Position numbers and translations under genes: made by a program. Below, in pieces: positions 39,160 through 48,145 of a stretch of 64,000 nucleotides of DNA. The stretch is from Dechloromonas sp. CZR5 (GTDB lineage Bacteria > Pseudomonadota > Gammaproteobacteria > Burkholderiales > Rhodocyclaceae), in the NCBI RefSeq assembly GCF_008711155.1, contig NZ_VUYQ01000002.1, positions 1 through 64,000 of the forward strand, read 5' to 3'. Each line of letters begins with the position of its first letter. Position 1 is the stretch's first letter. The notes under the pieces are model-generated. The model was not told where the DNA came from. It ran no database searches and worked only from the letters and a program-made list of their open reading frames with translations.

Positions 39160-42149
39160 GTACATTTACCGAATCGAACACCGTCGAAGCGTATGTCCGC
39201 GATCTGCTCGCCGGCCCGATCAAGGCTATCCCGGCCAACACCGCCCAAGAACCGCAAGCCAGCTACGGCCCCAGTCCCAAAGGCATCGGCTGGCGCTACG
39301 CTGCTCCGTCTGAGGTGCCGCGCCAGATTCAGGAAGTGCTGGTCGAGCCGTGGCTGCGCGATGCGCTTATTCGCCTTAACCCAGAGATTGCCGCTCAACC
39401 CGACCGTGCCGATGAAGTGCTCTACAAGCTGCGCGCCATCGTGCTGTCGGTGCGCTCGGATGGGCTGATCCGCGCCAACGAGGAAATGACCGCATGGATG
39501 CGCGGTGAGCGCTCGATGCCCTTCGGCCCCAACAACGAGCATGTGCCGGTGCGGCTGATCGACCTGGATGATCTGGCGCGGAACCAGTACATCGTCACCC
39601 AGCAGTTCATCTACCGCGCAGGCCCCACCGAGCGCCGCGCCGATCTAGTTTTGTTGGTCAACGGGCTGCCGTTGGTGCTGATCGAGGCCAAGACGCCGGT
39701 CAAGAAGTGCATCAGCTGGGTCGATGGCGCGGTTCAGGTGCACGACGACTATGAGAAGTTCGTGCCCGAGCTCTTTGTCTGCAACGTGTTCTCGGTGGCC
39801 ACCGAGGGCAAGGCCTACCACTACGGGTCCATCGGCCTGCCGGTCAAGGACTGGGGACCGTGGCATCTGGATGGCAATGGGGAGGATGGTCAACACCACC
39901 CGCTGAAGTCGCTCAAGCTGTCCGCCGAGAGCATGCTGCGCCCGCATGTGGTGCTGGATATTCTGGGCAGCTTCACGCTGTTTGCCACCAACAAGAAAAA
40001 GCAGCGCATCAAGATCATCTGCCGCTACCAGCAGTTTGAAGCGGCCAACAAAATCGTCGAGCGCGTGCTGGCCGGTTACCCCAGGAAAGGGCTGATCTGG
40101 CACTTCCAGGGTTCGGGCAAGTCACTGCTGATGGTGTTTGCCGCGCAGAAGCTGCGCATGCATGCGGGCTTGAAGAACCCCACGGTGCTGATCGTGGTGG
40201 ACCGGATCGATCTCGACAGCCAGATCACTGGCACATTCACCGGAGCGGACATTCCCAACCTTGAAAAGGCGGATACCCGCGAGAAGCTGCAGCAGCTGCT
40301 GGCGCAGGACGTGCGCAAGATCATCATCACCACGATCTTCAAGTTCGGCGAGGCCACAGGGAGTCTGAACGACCGCAGCAACATCATCGCCCTAGTCGAC
40401 GAGGCCCACCGCACGCAGGAAGGTGATCTGGGCCGCAAGATGCGTGAGGCCCTGCCCAATGCGTTTCTGTTCGGCCTGACCGGCACGCCGATCAACCGTG
40501 CCGACCGCAACACCTTCTACGCCTTCGGCGCCGACGAGGACGAGAAGGGCTACATGAGCCGGTACGGCTTTGAGGAGTCGATCCGCGACGGCGCCACGCT
40601 GAAGCTGCACTTCGAACCGCGATTGATCGATCTGCACATCGACAAGGCAGCGCTGGATGCCGCGTACAAAGACCTGACCGGCGGCCTGTCGGATCTGGAC
40701 AAGGACAACCTCGCCAAGACCGCCGCCAAGATGGCCGTGCTGGTCAAGACGCCCGAGCGCATCCGCAAGGTGTGCGAGGACATCGTCGAGCATTTCCAGA
40801 CCAAGGTGGAGCCCAACGGCTTCAAGGGCCAGATCGTCACCTTCGACCGCGAGTCCTGCCTGCTGTTCAAGACCGAGTTGGACAAGCTGCTGCCGCCCGA
40901 GGCCACGGACATCGTGATGTCGGTGCAGGCGTCCGACAAGAAGGAGCATCCAGAGTACGCGGCCTATGACCGTTCACGCGATGAGGAAGAACGGCTGCTT
41001 GATCGCTTCCGCGACCCGGCCGATCCGCTGAAGCTGATCATCGTCACGGCCAAGCTGCTGACCGGCTTTGATGCGCCGATCTTGCAGGCCATGTACCTGG
41101 ACAAGCCGCTGCGCGACCACACGCTGTTGCAGGCCATCTGCCGCGTGAACCGCACCTACTCCGAGCAGAAGACCCACGGCTTGATCGTGGATTACCTCGG
41201 CATCTTCGACGACGTGGCGGCAGCGCTGGAGTTCGACGACCAGAGCGTCAAGCAGGTGGTCAGCAATATCCAGGAGCTGAAGGACAAGCTGCCTGAGTCG
41301 ATGCAGAAGTGCCTGGCCTTCTTCTCTGGCTGCGATCGCAGTTTGCAAGGCTACGAGGGCCTGATCGCCGCACAGCAGTGTCTGCCCAATAACGAGGTGC
41401 GAGACAACTTTGCTGCCGAGTACAGCGTGCTCAACAAGATCTGGGAGGCGCTGTCACCGGACACCGTTCTGGGCCCCTTCGAGAAGGACTACAAGTGGTT
41501 GTCGCAGGTGTACCAGTCGGTACAGCCCTCTAGTGGCCACGGCAAGCTGATCTGGCATTCGCTGGGCGCCAAGACCATCGAGCTGATCCACCAGAACGTG
41601 CATGTCGACGCGGTGCGGGATGACCTCGACACCTTGGTGCTAGACGCCGATCTGCTGGAAGCGGTGCTGTCGAACCCCGACCCGAAGAAGGCCAAGGAGA
41701 TCGAGATCAAGCTCAAGCGCCGGCTGCGCGGGCATGGCGGCAACCCCAAGTTCAAGAAGCTGTCGGAGCGGCTTGATGCGCTGAAAGACCGGTTCGAGTC
41801 TGGCCAGATCAACAGCGTCGAATTTCTGAAGCAGTTACTGGAGATCGCCAAGGAGACGCTGCAAGCCGAGAAGGAGGTCCCGCCCGAAGAGGATGAGGAT
41901 CGCGGCAAGGCGGCGCTCACCGAACTATTCAACGAGGTCAAGACGGCCGAGACGCCCATCATGGTCGAACGCGTGGTCGCGGACATCGACGAGATTGTGC
42001 GACTGGTCCGTTTCCCGGGCTGGCAAGGCACGCAGGCCGGTGAGCGTGAAGTCAAGAAGGCCCTGCGCAAAGCCCTCTTCAAATACAAGCTGCATGCGGA
42101 TGAGGAGCTGTTCGAGAAGGCCTACAGCTACATCCGGCAGTATTACTAA
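39156..42149 (+). CDS. hsdR: Type I restriction enzyme endonuclease/translocase subunit R
   Basis: 997 aa, ATGA overlap with hsdS. N-terminal nuclease domain with the PD-(D/E)xK set in RRADLVLLVNGLPLVLIEAK (~155-175), then the SF2 translocase: Walker A in GSGKSLLMVF (~320), DEAHRTQEGDLG (~413), GLTGTPI, and later QAICRVNRTYSEQ (motif VI). The C-terminal part is helical and should dock on the methylase. The length is typical of HsdR. Restriction requires this subunit; with hsdM and hsdS the system is complete. Confidence 0.94.
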   Translation: MSTFTESNTVEAYVRDLLAGPIKAIPANTAQEPQASYGPSPKGIGWRYAAPSEVPRQIQEVLVEPWLRDALIRLNPEIAAQPDRADEVLYKLRAIVLSVRSDGLIRANEEMTAWMRGERSMPFGPNNEHVPVRLIDLDDLARNQYIVTQQFIYRAGPTERRADLVLLVNGLPLVLIEAKTPVKKCISWVDGAVQVHDDYEKFVPELFVCNVFSVATEGKAYHYGSIGLPVKDWGPWHLDGNGEDGQHHPLKSLKLSAESMLRPHVVLDILGSFTLFATNKKKQRIKIICRYQQFEAANKIVERVLAGYPRKGLIWHFQGSGKSLLMVFAAQKLRMHAGLKNPTVLIVVDRIDLDSQITGTFTGADIPNLEKADTREKLQQLLAQDVRKIIITTIFKFGEATGSLNDRSNIIALVDEAHRTQEGDLGRKMREALPNAFLFGLTGTPINRADRNTFYAFGADEDEKGYMSRYGFEESIRDGATLKLHFEPRLIDLHIDKAALDAAYKDLTGGLSDLDKDNLAKTAAKMAVLVKTPERIRKVCEDIVEHFQTKVEPNGFKGQIVTFDRESCLLFKTELDKLLPPEATDIVMSVQASDKKEHPEYAAYDRSRDEEERLLDRFRDPADPLKLIIVTAKLLTGFDAPILQAMYLDKPLRDHTLLQAICRVNRTYSEQKTHGLIVDYLGIFDDVAAALEFDDQSVKQVVSNIQELKDKLPESMQKCLAFFSGCDRSLQGYEGLIAAQQCLPNNEVRDNFAAEYSVLNKIWEALSPDTVLGPFEKDYKWLSQVYQSVQPSSGHGKLIWHSLGAKTIELIHQNVHVDAVRDDLDTLVLDADLLEAVLSNPDPKKAKEIEIKLKRRLRGHGGNPKFKKLSERLDALKDRFESGQINSVEFLKQLLEIAKETLQAEKEVPPEEDEDRGKAALTELFNEVKTAETPIMVERVVADIDEIVRLVRFPGWQGTQAGEREVKKALRKALFKYKLHADEELFEKAYSYIRQYY

Positions 42150-42161
42150 AGGGGGCGGGGG

Positions 42162-44384
42162 ATGACCACTCAGACGATAGATAGTGCACCGCATGCAACC
42201 TGGTTTGTCGGCGCCAGCTACGGCGGTACCGATGATCAGATGCCGCGATTTCTTGCAGAAGGAATTTGGGAGAACGGCTACGACGACAAGCTCCTCGATG
42301 TGGTGCGTTCCATGCGCCCGGGAGAGCGGATCGCCATCAAGTCGTCTTACACGCGAAAGCACGGTCTGCCTTTCGATAGCCGAGGCCGAGCGGTTTCGGT
42401 TATGGGCATCAAGGCGGTCGGCACGATCACCGAAAACCTGAACGACGGGAAGCGAGTGAAGGTGGACTGGGTCAAGGTCGAGCCGGTACGGGAGTGGTAC
42501 TTCTACACTCACCGAGCAACGATCTGGCGTGTGCTGCCCGGCGAATGGATGAACGATGCGCTGATTGCATTTGCGTTTGACGGCAAGCCGCAGGATGTAG
42601 ATCGCTTTCGCAACGAGCCCTTTTGGCGGGAGCGTTACGGCACGACTTCGCCAGAAAAGCAGCGCTTCGAGTGGACTGACTTTTACGAGGCAGTGGCCGA
42701 AAAGCTGCTGGCCCACGCAGACGATCGAACTCCGCTCATCGAGGGCATCCACGAGATCGCGTCTCGGGTGCCGGGGCTGACCTATCTCCAGGATAAGTTT
42801 CCCGATGGAACCAGTGGTCCGCTGCGGGACATTTGCCCATTCACCACGATGGGCACCTTTAACCGATCCATGACCGATGCCAACCGCAAGACCATCGCGG
42901 GTGAACTTGCCAAGTTGCTGGGTGTGACGGTGCCGGTCCCGCCTTCATTCGAAGGCATTCCCGTTCTCAACAACCAACGTTCCTGGTTTTTCGCCTATGC
43001 CGACAAGCGTGGTGCGGGCGACATCGACGCGCTATGGAAGGCATTCGTTGCCGCGAGCAAGATGGTCGATGGCGACCAGTTGGACACTCGCGATGCCTTC
43101 ATCCGGGCTTATGACGAGGCAACCCAAGTGTGGGGTGTCGCATGGAACCTTTCGACAGGTCTCTACTGGGCGCATCCATGGGAATTCCTGACCTTGGATA
43201 GCCAGTCGCGCCACTACATCAACAAGCGGCTCGGCCTGAATGTCGCCATCAGTGGTCAGCAAGGCCCATGTGATGGTCGGGCCTATTTGAAGCTGCTGGA
43301 CGATTTGCGTTCGCGCTTCGGCGAAGACGGCTATCCCGTCCACAGTTTCCCAGACTTGTCGCTTGCGTCCTGGATGTACAAAGACCCGGTTGACGAGCCT
43401 GTGCCGGCTGGCGATATCGGTACCAATGCCGGAGCAGAACAGGAAACTGAAGGTGAAGTTCGCGAAGCCTTTCAGGTGGCAGCGCCAATCGTTCCCTACT
43501 CGGTGGAGGACATCCTCAAGGACGGCTGTTTCCTGGAGCGGGCCGAGATTGTCCGCTTGCTCGATCGTCTGCGCACAAAAAAGAACCTCATCCTTCAGGG
43601 GCCTCCGGGCACGGGCAAGACCTGGCTAGCCAAACGGCTCGCGTTCGCGCTCATGGGCCAGAAGGACGACAGCAAGGTCCGTGCAGTGCAGTTCCACCCC
43701 AACCTGTCCTACGAGGACTTTGTTCGAGGGTGGCGCCCCACTGGCGAAGGTAAGTTGTCGCTGGCGGACGGCGTCTTCATGGAAGCTATCAAGGCCGCAT
43801 CGAAGGAGCCTTCGTCGAAGTTTGCCGTGGTGATCGAGGAGATCAACCGTGGAAACCCAGCGCAGATCTTCGGCGAGTTGCTGACGCTGCTTGAGGCGGG
43901 CAAACGGACGCCCAACGAAGCGCTGGAACTCTGTTATCCGGATGCGGACGGCAAACGACGTCCCGTCCATATTCCCGAGAATCTCTATGTGATCGGCACC
44001 ATGAATATCGCCGACCGATCGCTTGCACTGGTCGATCTGGCATTGCGTCGCCGCTTTGCTTTCGTTGGACTGGAGCCGAGACTCGGCCAGGTTTGGCGGG
44101 ATTGGGTGGTCAAGGATTGCGCTGTCGATCCGGGCTTGGTCGCGGATATCGAGCGCCGTATCGCCGAGCTGAACGACCAGATCGCGGCGGATGCGCGCCT
44201 TGGCAAGCAATTCCGAATTGGTCACAGCTATGTGACACCCGCACATCGACTGGAGGCGGGAGACACGAAGAAGTGGTTCCAGCAGGTCGTGGAGACGGAG
44301 ATCGGCCCGTTGCTGGATGAATACTGGTTCGACGCGCCCGACGAAGCACAAAAGGCGATTGCACGGCTGACGCAGGGCTGGTGA
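42162..44384 (+). CDS. McrB-like AAA+ GTPase/ATPase with N-terminal EVE-like domain
   Basis: 740 aa, ATG 12 bp after hsdR with GGGGCGGGG-type purine run upstream. Residues ~10-110 (ATWFVGASYGGTDDQM, WENGYDDKLLDVV, RIAIKSSYTRK) resemble an EVE/PUA-like reader of modified bases, common in McrB-type proteins. The AAA+ core has Walker A GPPGTGKTW (~479), Walker B in VVIEEINRGNPAQ (~556) and the McrB signature MNIADRS (~613). With McrC it would form a complex that translocates on and cuts DNA containing modified bases. The gene overlaps mcrC by one base. Confidence 0.88.
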   Translation: MTTQTIDSAPHATWFVGASYGGTDDQMPRFLAEGIWENGYDDKLLDVVRSMRPGERIAIKSSYTRKHGLPFDSRGRAVSVMGIKAVGTITENLNDGKRVKVDWVKVEPVREWYFYTHRATIWRVLPGEWMNDALIAFAFDGKPQDVDRFRNEPFWRERYGTTSPEKQRFEWTDFYEAVAEKLLAHADDRTPLIEGIHEIASRVPGLTYLQDKFPDGTSGPLRDICPFTTMGTFNRSMTDANRKTIAGELAKLLGVTVPVPPSFEGIPVLNNQRSWFFAYADKRGAGDIDALWKAFVAASKMVDGDQLDTRDAFIRAYDEATQVWGVAWNLSTGLYWAHPWEFLTLDSQSRHYINKRLGLNVAISGQQGPCDGRAYLKLLDDLRSRFGEDGYPVHSFPDLSLASWMYKDPVDEPVPAGDIGTNAGAEQETEGEVREAFQVAAPIVPYSVEDILKDGCFLERAEIVRLLDRLRTKKNLILQGPPGTGKTWLAKRLAFALMGQKDDSKVRAVQFHPNLSYEDFVRGWRPTGEGKLSLADGVFMEAIKAASKEPSSKFAVVIEEINRGNPAQIFGELLTLLEAGKRTPNEALELCYPDADGKRRPVHIPENLYVIGTMNIADRSLALVDLALRRRFAFVGLEPRLGQVWRDWVVKDCAVDPGLVADIERRIAELNDQIAADARLGKQFRIGHSYVTPAHRLEAGDTKKWFQQVVETEIGPLLDEYWFDAPDEAQKAIARLTQGW

Positions 44385-45520
44385 TGACCGCCGTCGCAGA
44401 ACAGGTGGAAAGTGCATCCATGAGCCCTGAGGGGTTCATCGGACGCATTCCGGTGCGCAACCTCTGGCTGCTGATGCTCTACGCCTCTGACCTGTTCCGC
44501 ACTCGCGGCATCGGCAAGATCGGCTTGGAAGACAGCCCGGACGATCTACCGGATTTAGTCGCGGAGATCCTTGCCCACGCGGTTGAGGTGCGACAGCGTC
44601 GCCGCTTGAGTCTTGGATATCGATCTCGTGATGCAGTCATCAATCGCGTGCGTGGCCGGATCGACGTCTTGACCACCGAACGCCATCAGTTGATGGATAG
44701 AGGCCTGGTGGCGTGCCGGTTCGACGAACTCACCTTCGACACACCACGCAATCGTTTCGTACGAGCAGCCTTGGAGTCCATCTCCAGGATCGTTCAGAGG
44801 AAGGACGTTGCCCATCGGTGCCGCGCACTTGCGGGTGGCATGAAGGCAATGGGTGTATCAGGGGACGCACCGACCCGCGCCCAAATGAGCACCGATCGTT
44901 TCGGCCGTAACGATGCGGACGACCGGTTCATGGTGGCAGCCGCAAAGCTGGCGTTCGACCTAGTGCTACCTACGGAGGCGTCGGGTGCGAATGTGCTCTC
45001 TCTGCCGGACCGAGAAGCGACGTGGGTACGTCGTTTGTTTGAGCGAGCGGTGGGCGGCTTCTACGAAGTCGTATTGAGTCCGCAGGGCTGGCGGGTTCTA
45101 TGCGGCGGGACGATGGGCTGGCAGATCGAGCAGAAGACGGCGGGGATCGACAAGATCCTGCCGACGATGCGAACTGATGTCGTGCTCGACCACCCGTCAA
45201 CCGGGCAGAGGATCGTCATCGATACCAAGTTCACCTCGATTGTGACGAGCGGTTGGTACCGTGAGGAAACCCTGCGCAGCGGATACGTGTACCAGATCTA
45301 CGCCTATCTGCGCTCCCAGGTTGGGTGCGGCGATGCGCTTGCAGATCACGCGAGTGGATTGTTGTTGCATCCCGCGATCGGCCAGATGGTCGACGAGACA
45401 GTGCTGATCCAGGGGCATCGCATTCGTTTTGCCACCGTGGATCTGACTGCGTCGACGGCGGATATTCGATCGCAACTGCTGCGATTCTTTGGCCCGATCC
45501 AGTCAGTGACAGGCCAGTGA
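44384..45520 (+). CDS. McrC-like endonuclease subunit
   Basis: 378 aa starting at the ATG that overlaps the McrB-like stop (TGATG). N-terminal McrC region (GRIPVRNLWLLMLYASDLF, RGRIDVLTTE), then a PD-(D/E)xK nuclease: MRTDVVLD (~262) followed by IVIDTKFT (~277). This is the cutting partner of the McrB-like protein. With a type I methylase upstream, the cell marks its own DNA with N6-methyladenine while this pair would attack other, modified DNA; the actual base recognised is unknown. Confidence 0.88.
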   Translation: MTAVAEQVESASMSPEGFIGRIPVRNLWLLMLYASDLFRTRGIGKIGLEDSPDDLPDLVAEILAHAVEVRQRRRLSLGYRSRDAVINRVRGRIDVLTTERHQLMDRGLVACRFDELTFDTPRNRFVRAALESISRIVQRKDVAHRCRALAGGMKAMGVSGDAPTRAQMSTDRFGRNDADDRFMVAAAKLAFDLVLPTEASGANVLSLPDREATWVRRLFERAVGGFYEVVLSPQGWRVLCGGTMGWQIEQKTAGIDKILPTMRTDVVLDHPSTGQRIVIDTKFTSIVTSGWYREETLRSGYVYQIYAYLRSQVGCGDALADHASGLLLHPAIGQMVDETVLIQGHRIRFATVDLTASTADIRSQLLRFFGPIQSVTGQ

Positions 45521-45525
45521 AGAGC

Positions 45526-46539
45526 ATGGATCGAATCTACATCGACACCTGGGCAAACATCAGCGCTGACGGTTGGAGCTCCCTCCTTCTGGGCAACGGC
45601 GCCAGTATCGCCATCCACAAGGAGTTCGCATACCCAACACTTCACGGCATTGCTGACGCAAAAGGACTGCTCGCCACCACTGCCCCAATATTCGCCAAGC
45701 TCGGGACAACCGACTTCGAGCATGTTCTGCTCGCGTGCTGGTATGCCGAGCACGTCAACGGGGCATTGGGGACGCCTTCGGCCGCCATCTCCGCAGCCTA
45801 TGAGGAGGTCCGTACAGCACTGATCGAAGCTGTGCACAGTGTGCATCCGGTGCATGCCGATGTTGCCACCGACTTACAGCGGGTCGGTGCGTTTGCGAGC
45901 GCGTTTCCCACGGTCGTCAGCCTGAACTACGACCTCACCTTGTACTGGGCCATGCTGCTGTTCAATGCGGCGAATGGGAGTTGGTTCAAGGACGCATTCC
46001 ACGGCGGCGAGTTCCAGACGGATTGGGAATATCTACGGCGACCCTATGGGAACGCTGCAGGAGCAACATTGGTTTTCTACCCTCACGGCAGTCTTGCGGT
46101 TGCGCGTGACTACCTTGGTGATGAGACAAAGCTCGCTGCAGGCGCGGGAGCCGCAGGTGACTTGCTCGACACGATCACGCTCAGGTGGTCATCCGGGAAC
46201 TACGTGCCCGTGTTTGTAAGCGAGGGAACCAGCAAGCAGAAAGTCGCCGCAATTCGTCGGAGCCACTATCTGACGAACGTGTACGAAGAGGTTTTGCCCA
46301 GCCTCGGAGAGAGTTTGGTCGTGTATGGCTGGAGCTTTGACGAAAGGGATCAGCACGTGCTCGATGCCATATCGGCAAATCCGCCGAAGCGAATGGCTGT
46401 CTCGGTGTTCACGGGTCAACCAGACGGAGATCAGCAGGCGTTCTGCCATCAGGTACTCAAGGCCATTGGCCGGTCCTTGCCTGGCACAGAGGTCACGTTC
46501 TTCGATTCGCGGAGCCCGGGTTGCTGGATCAATCCATGA
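45526..46539 (+). CDS. DUF4917 / SIR2-like protein, possible defence effector
   Basis: 337 aa, ATG 5 bp after the mcrC stop with GAAGAG upstream. The first motif LLLGNGASIAIHKEF (~18-32) has the glycine-rich N-G-A-S turn of SIR2-like NAD-binding proteins and DUF4917. TVVSLNYDLTLYW (~127) corresponds to the N-x-D strand, and LVVYGWSFDERDQHVLDAI (~267) to the terminal SIR2 motif. Many SIR2-like defence proteins destroy NAD. I cannot confirm a catalytic His. It is the last gene of the ten-gene defence run and stops 14 bp from the convergent prophage Rz gene. Confidence 0.7.
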   Translation: MDRIYIDTWANISADGWSSLLLGNGASIAIHKEFAYPTLHGIADAKGLLATTAPIFAKLGTTDFEHVLLACWYAEHVNGALGTPSAAISAAYEEVRTALIEAVHSVHPVHADVATDLQRVGAFASAFPTVVSLNYDLTLYWAMLLFNAANGSWFKDAFHGGEFQTDWEYLRRPYGNAAGATLVFYPHGSLAVARDYLGDETKLAAGAGAAGDLLDTITLRWSSGNYVPVFVSEGTSKQKVAAIRRSHYLTNVYEEVLPSLGESLVVYGWSFDERDQHVLDAISANPPKRMAVSVFTGQPDGDQQAFCHQVLKAIGRSLPGTEVTFFDSRSPGCWINP

Positions 46540-46553
46540 TGCGGTGCTGAACC

Positions 46554-47054
46554 CTACTGCTCGCTGGCAACCTTCATCTCCCTGACCCACGTTTGCAATG
46601 CCCTTAGCTGCTCGGCGTTCTCGTGACAGGTCTGGTAGTTGGCAGCAACGGTTCCGGCGACGGCAGAGAGCGCAATGCCTGTGGCGGCCGCATCAGCATT
46701 TCGGGCGGGCTCGGGCAGTTCACCGGCGGCGGCAGCGTCGTGCAGGCGCACAAAGCCACGGTTGATAGTGCAAGCAGCATCGGCTTGAACGGGCACATAG
46801 ACGGGAACCTCCTTGATGATGATTTCGCCCTTCTCGCGGACGACGCGGACGCGGTCGACGTACTGCGTGACAACCTTGACGGTGGCTTGGGCCTGCCGCT
46901 CGCGGACGGCGGTGGCTTGCAGGGTTTGTTGCTGGACGGCGGCGTCCCACCGGGCTTGAACGTGGCCCGCGCCCTTGACCCAGCCGAAGCCGATCAGCGC
47001 GACGGCCAGCGCAGCCAAGGCCAGCAGGCGGTACGGCCAAGGGATCAGACTCAT
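46554..47054 (-). CDS. Rz-like inner-membrane spanin
   Basis: 166 aa. N-terminal membrane anchor (YRLLALAALAVALIGFGWV) followed by a long periplasmic helix rich in Gln, Arg, Ala and Val (QARWDAAVQQQTLQATAVRE), as in i-spanins. It would span the periplasm and fuse the membranes with the o-spanin in the last step of lysis. Another frame inside this gene encodes a candidate Rz1. The ATG overlaps the endolysin stop by 4 bp. It is the last late gene, next to the defence operon. Confidence 0.8.
   Translation of the reverse strand: MSLIPWPYRLLALAALAVALIGFGWVKGAGHVQARWDAAVQQQTLQATAVRERQAQATVKVVTQYVDRVRVVREKGEIIIKEVPVYVPVQADAACTINRGFVRLHDAAAAGELPEPARNADAAATGIALSAVAGTVAANYQTCHENAEQLRALQTWVREMKVASEQ
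46604..46798 (-). CDS. Rz1-like outer-membrane spanin lipoprotein embedded in Rz
   Basis: 64 aa in a different frame entirely inside the Rz gene. From the ATG at 46798 it reads MCPFKPMLLALSTVALCAC (a second ATG is at 46780), a short signal peptide with a lipobox-like LCAC, then a proline-rich stretch TTLPPPVNCPSPPEMLMRPP. A short Pro-rich lipoprotein nested in Rz is exactly the lambda Rz/Rz1 layout. The Cys at -2 of the lipobox is unusual. Confidence 0.65.
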   Translation of the reverse strand: MCPFKPMLLALSTVALCACTTLPPPVNCPSPPEMLMRPPQALRSLPSPEPLLPTTRPVTRTPSS

Positions 47055-47554
47055 GGGGTAGCCTCACCGACGCACTGGCGGTATTCGGCCTCGCGGCGCG
47101 TGGCGAGGCCACCGCACAGCCGGGTGTTGGCAGGCAGCGCACAGTCTTTGCCTTGGAAGAATCGCCAGCGCAGCAGTTCGGAGCACGCCCCGGCGTAGTC
47201 CCCGGCGTTGAGCTTCCTGACCAGCGTAGACTGGCAGAACGCGCGGCTGCCGACGTTGTAGGAGAAGCTCACCAGCGCGTCATACTCGTGCTGCGCCAGC
47301 GGCACGGTGACGCAGGTTTTGAGCGCCCCTTCGAACTGCTGCACATCGGTGAGCGCCCGGGCCAGAGCCTTTGGCGGCGTGGTGGTGTCGCCGAGTTTTA
47401 CGCCCGTGGTGGTGCCGAAGCCGATGGTCGGCACATCACCCTTGACCGGGATCACCGCGCGGTCGGTGTAGCCCTCGTGCAGCACGATGCCGACCAGGGC
47501 GGCAGCGGACAGGGTCAGCGCGGCCACTGTTTTTCGTTGTGGTGGCCGAATCAT
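47051..47554 (-). CDS. Phage endolysin, GH24 lysozyme (SAR type)
   Basis: 167 aa. T4-type lysozyme catalytic triad: Glu in HEGYTDRAV, Asp in KGDVPTIGFG and Thr in the same stretch (E-8-D-5-T layout). The N-terminus TVAALTLSAAALVGIVL is a weakly hydrophobic Ala/Gly/Ser-rich segment, typical of signal-anchor-release endolysins that wait in the membrane. It cleaves peptidoglycan after holin or depolarisation. ATGA overlaps on both sides join it to the holin and the Rz genes. Confidence 0.9.
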   Translation of the reverse strand: MIRPPQRKTVAALTLSAAALVGIVLHEGYTDRAVIPVKGDVPTIGFGTTTGVKLGDTTTPPKALARALTDVQQFEGALKTCVTVPLAQHEYDALVSFSYNVGSRAFCQSTLVRKLNAGDYAGACSELLRWRFFQGKDCALPANTRLCGGLATRREAEYRQCVGEATP

Positions 47555-47778
47555 TGGTGCATCTCCGGCTGCGCCACGATGCGCGCAACCGTCGCGCCGA
47601 TGCTGGCGGCGAAGGCCAGCAGCACGAACGCGCCGCGCGGCAGTACATCCCCGAACAGCGGCACCACCACCTCCGCCGCCGTGAAAGCAGCGGCCAGCAG
47701 GGAGAAGCGAATGCTCCAGGCACGTCGCAACACACGCCGCCAGTCGTCCAGCAGGCCGATCTTGCGGTTGGCTGTCAT
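47551..47778 (-). CDS. Small holin-like membrane protein
   Basis: 75 aa from the ATG at 47778, supported by GGAGG 6 bp upstream. Basic N-terminus (DDWRRVLRRAWSIR) then two hydrophobic segments (FSLLAAAFTAAEVVVPLF and GAFVLLAFAASIGATVARIV). Size, charge and position just before the endolysin suggest a holin or pinholin. No diagnostic motif, so the call rests mainly on context. Confidence 0.65.
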   Translation of the reverse strand: MTANRKIGLLDDWRRVLRRAWSIRFSLLAAAFTAAEVVVPLFGDVLPRGAFVLLAFAASIGATVARIVAQPEMHQ

Positions 47779-48080
47779 TGCGGGCCTCCCATCAGTTTCA
47801 ACTTGATGGCTGCGCCAACGAGCAGTGCGGCTAGGATGCCGGTGGTGATGACCTTGACGGTGGTTTGCCACGCGGTACGCCGGGCATCACGCCAGGCTTC
47901 CAGCAGGCCGCGTAGTTCGCGGATGTCGCGTGCGGCGTGGCCGTTTTCCAGGCCAAGGTGGGTCAGGACACGCTCGGCTCCGCGTTCAGCGGCGCGGTCC
48001 AGGAGTTCGTCGAAGTCCTCGCGGCGCAAGAGGAGCATGTTCTCGACGAGCGCAGGCTGTTGTTGTTCGGGTTCGGTCAT
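47775..48080 (-). CDS. DUF6127-like phage membrane protein
   Basis: 101 aa, ATG at 48080. Soluble N-terminal part with LLLRREDFDELLDRAAERGA and a helical DIRELRGLLEAWRDARR, then one C-terminal transmembrane segment (TTVKVITTGILAALLVGAAI). Position in the lysis cassette suggests a role in holin function or lysis timing, but I do not know one. Overlaps the holin-like gene by 4 bp. Confidence 0.65.
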   Translation of the reverse strand: MTEPEQQQPALVENMLLLRREDFDELLDRAAERGAERVLTHLGLENGHAARDIRELRGLLEAWRDARRTAWQTTVKVITTGILAALLVGAAIKLKLMGGPQ

Positions 48081-48099
48081 TGCGGTCTCCAGAAATGCG

Positions 48100-48122
48100 A
48101 AACCCGCCTCGTGGGCGGGTTT
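48100..48122 (-). terminator. Hairpin between the DUF2793 and DUF6127 genes
   Basis: AAACCCGCC (48100-48108) pairs with GGCGGGTTT (48114-48122) around a 5-nt loop. On the minus strand it is followed by CGCATTTCTGGAGA, carrying the next gene's ribosome binding site. Almost the same unit occurs upstream of the major capsid gene (61932-61952). Without a long T tract it may be a processing or stabilising hairpin rather than a full terminator. Confidence 0.5.
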
Positions 48123-48145
48123 CTGGTGGGTACGAAGATGGGAAA

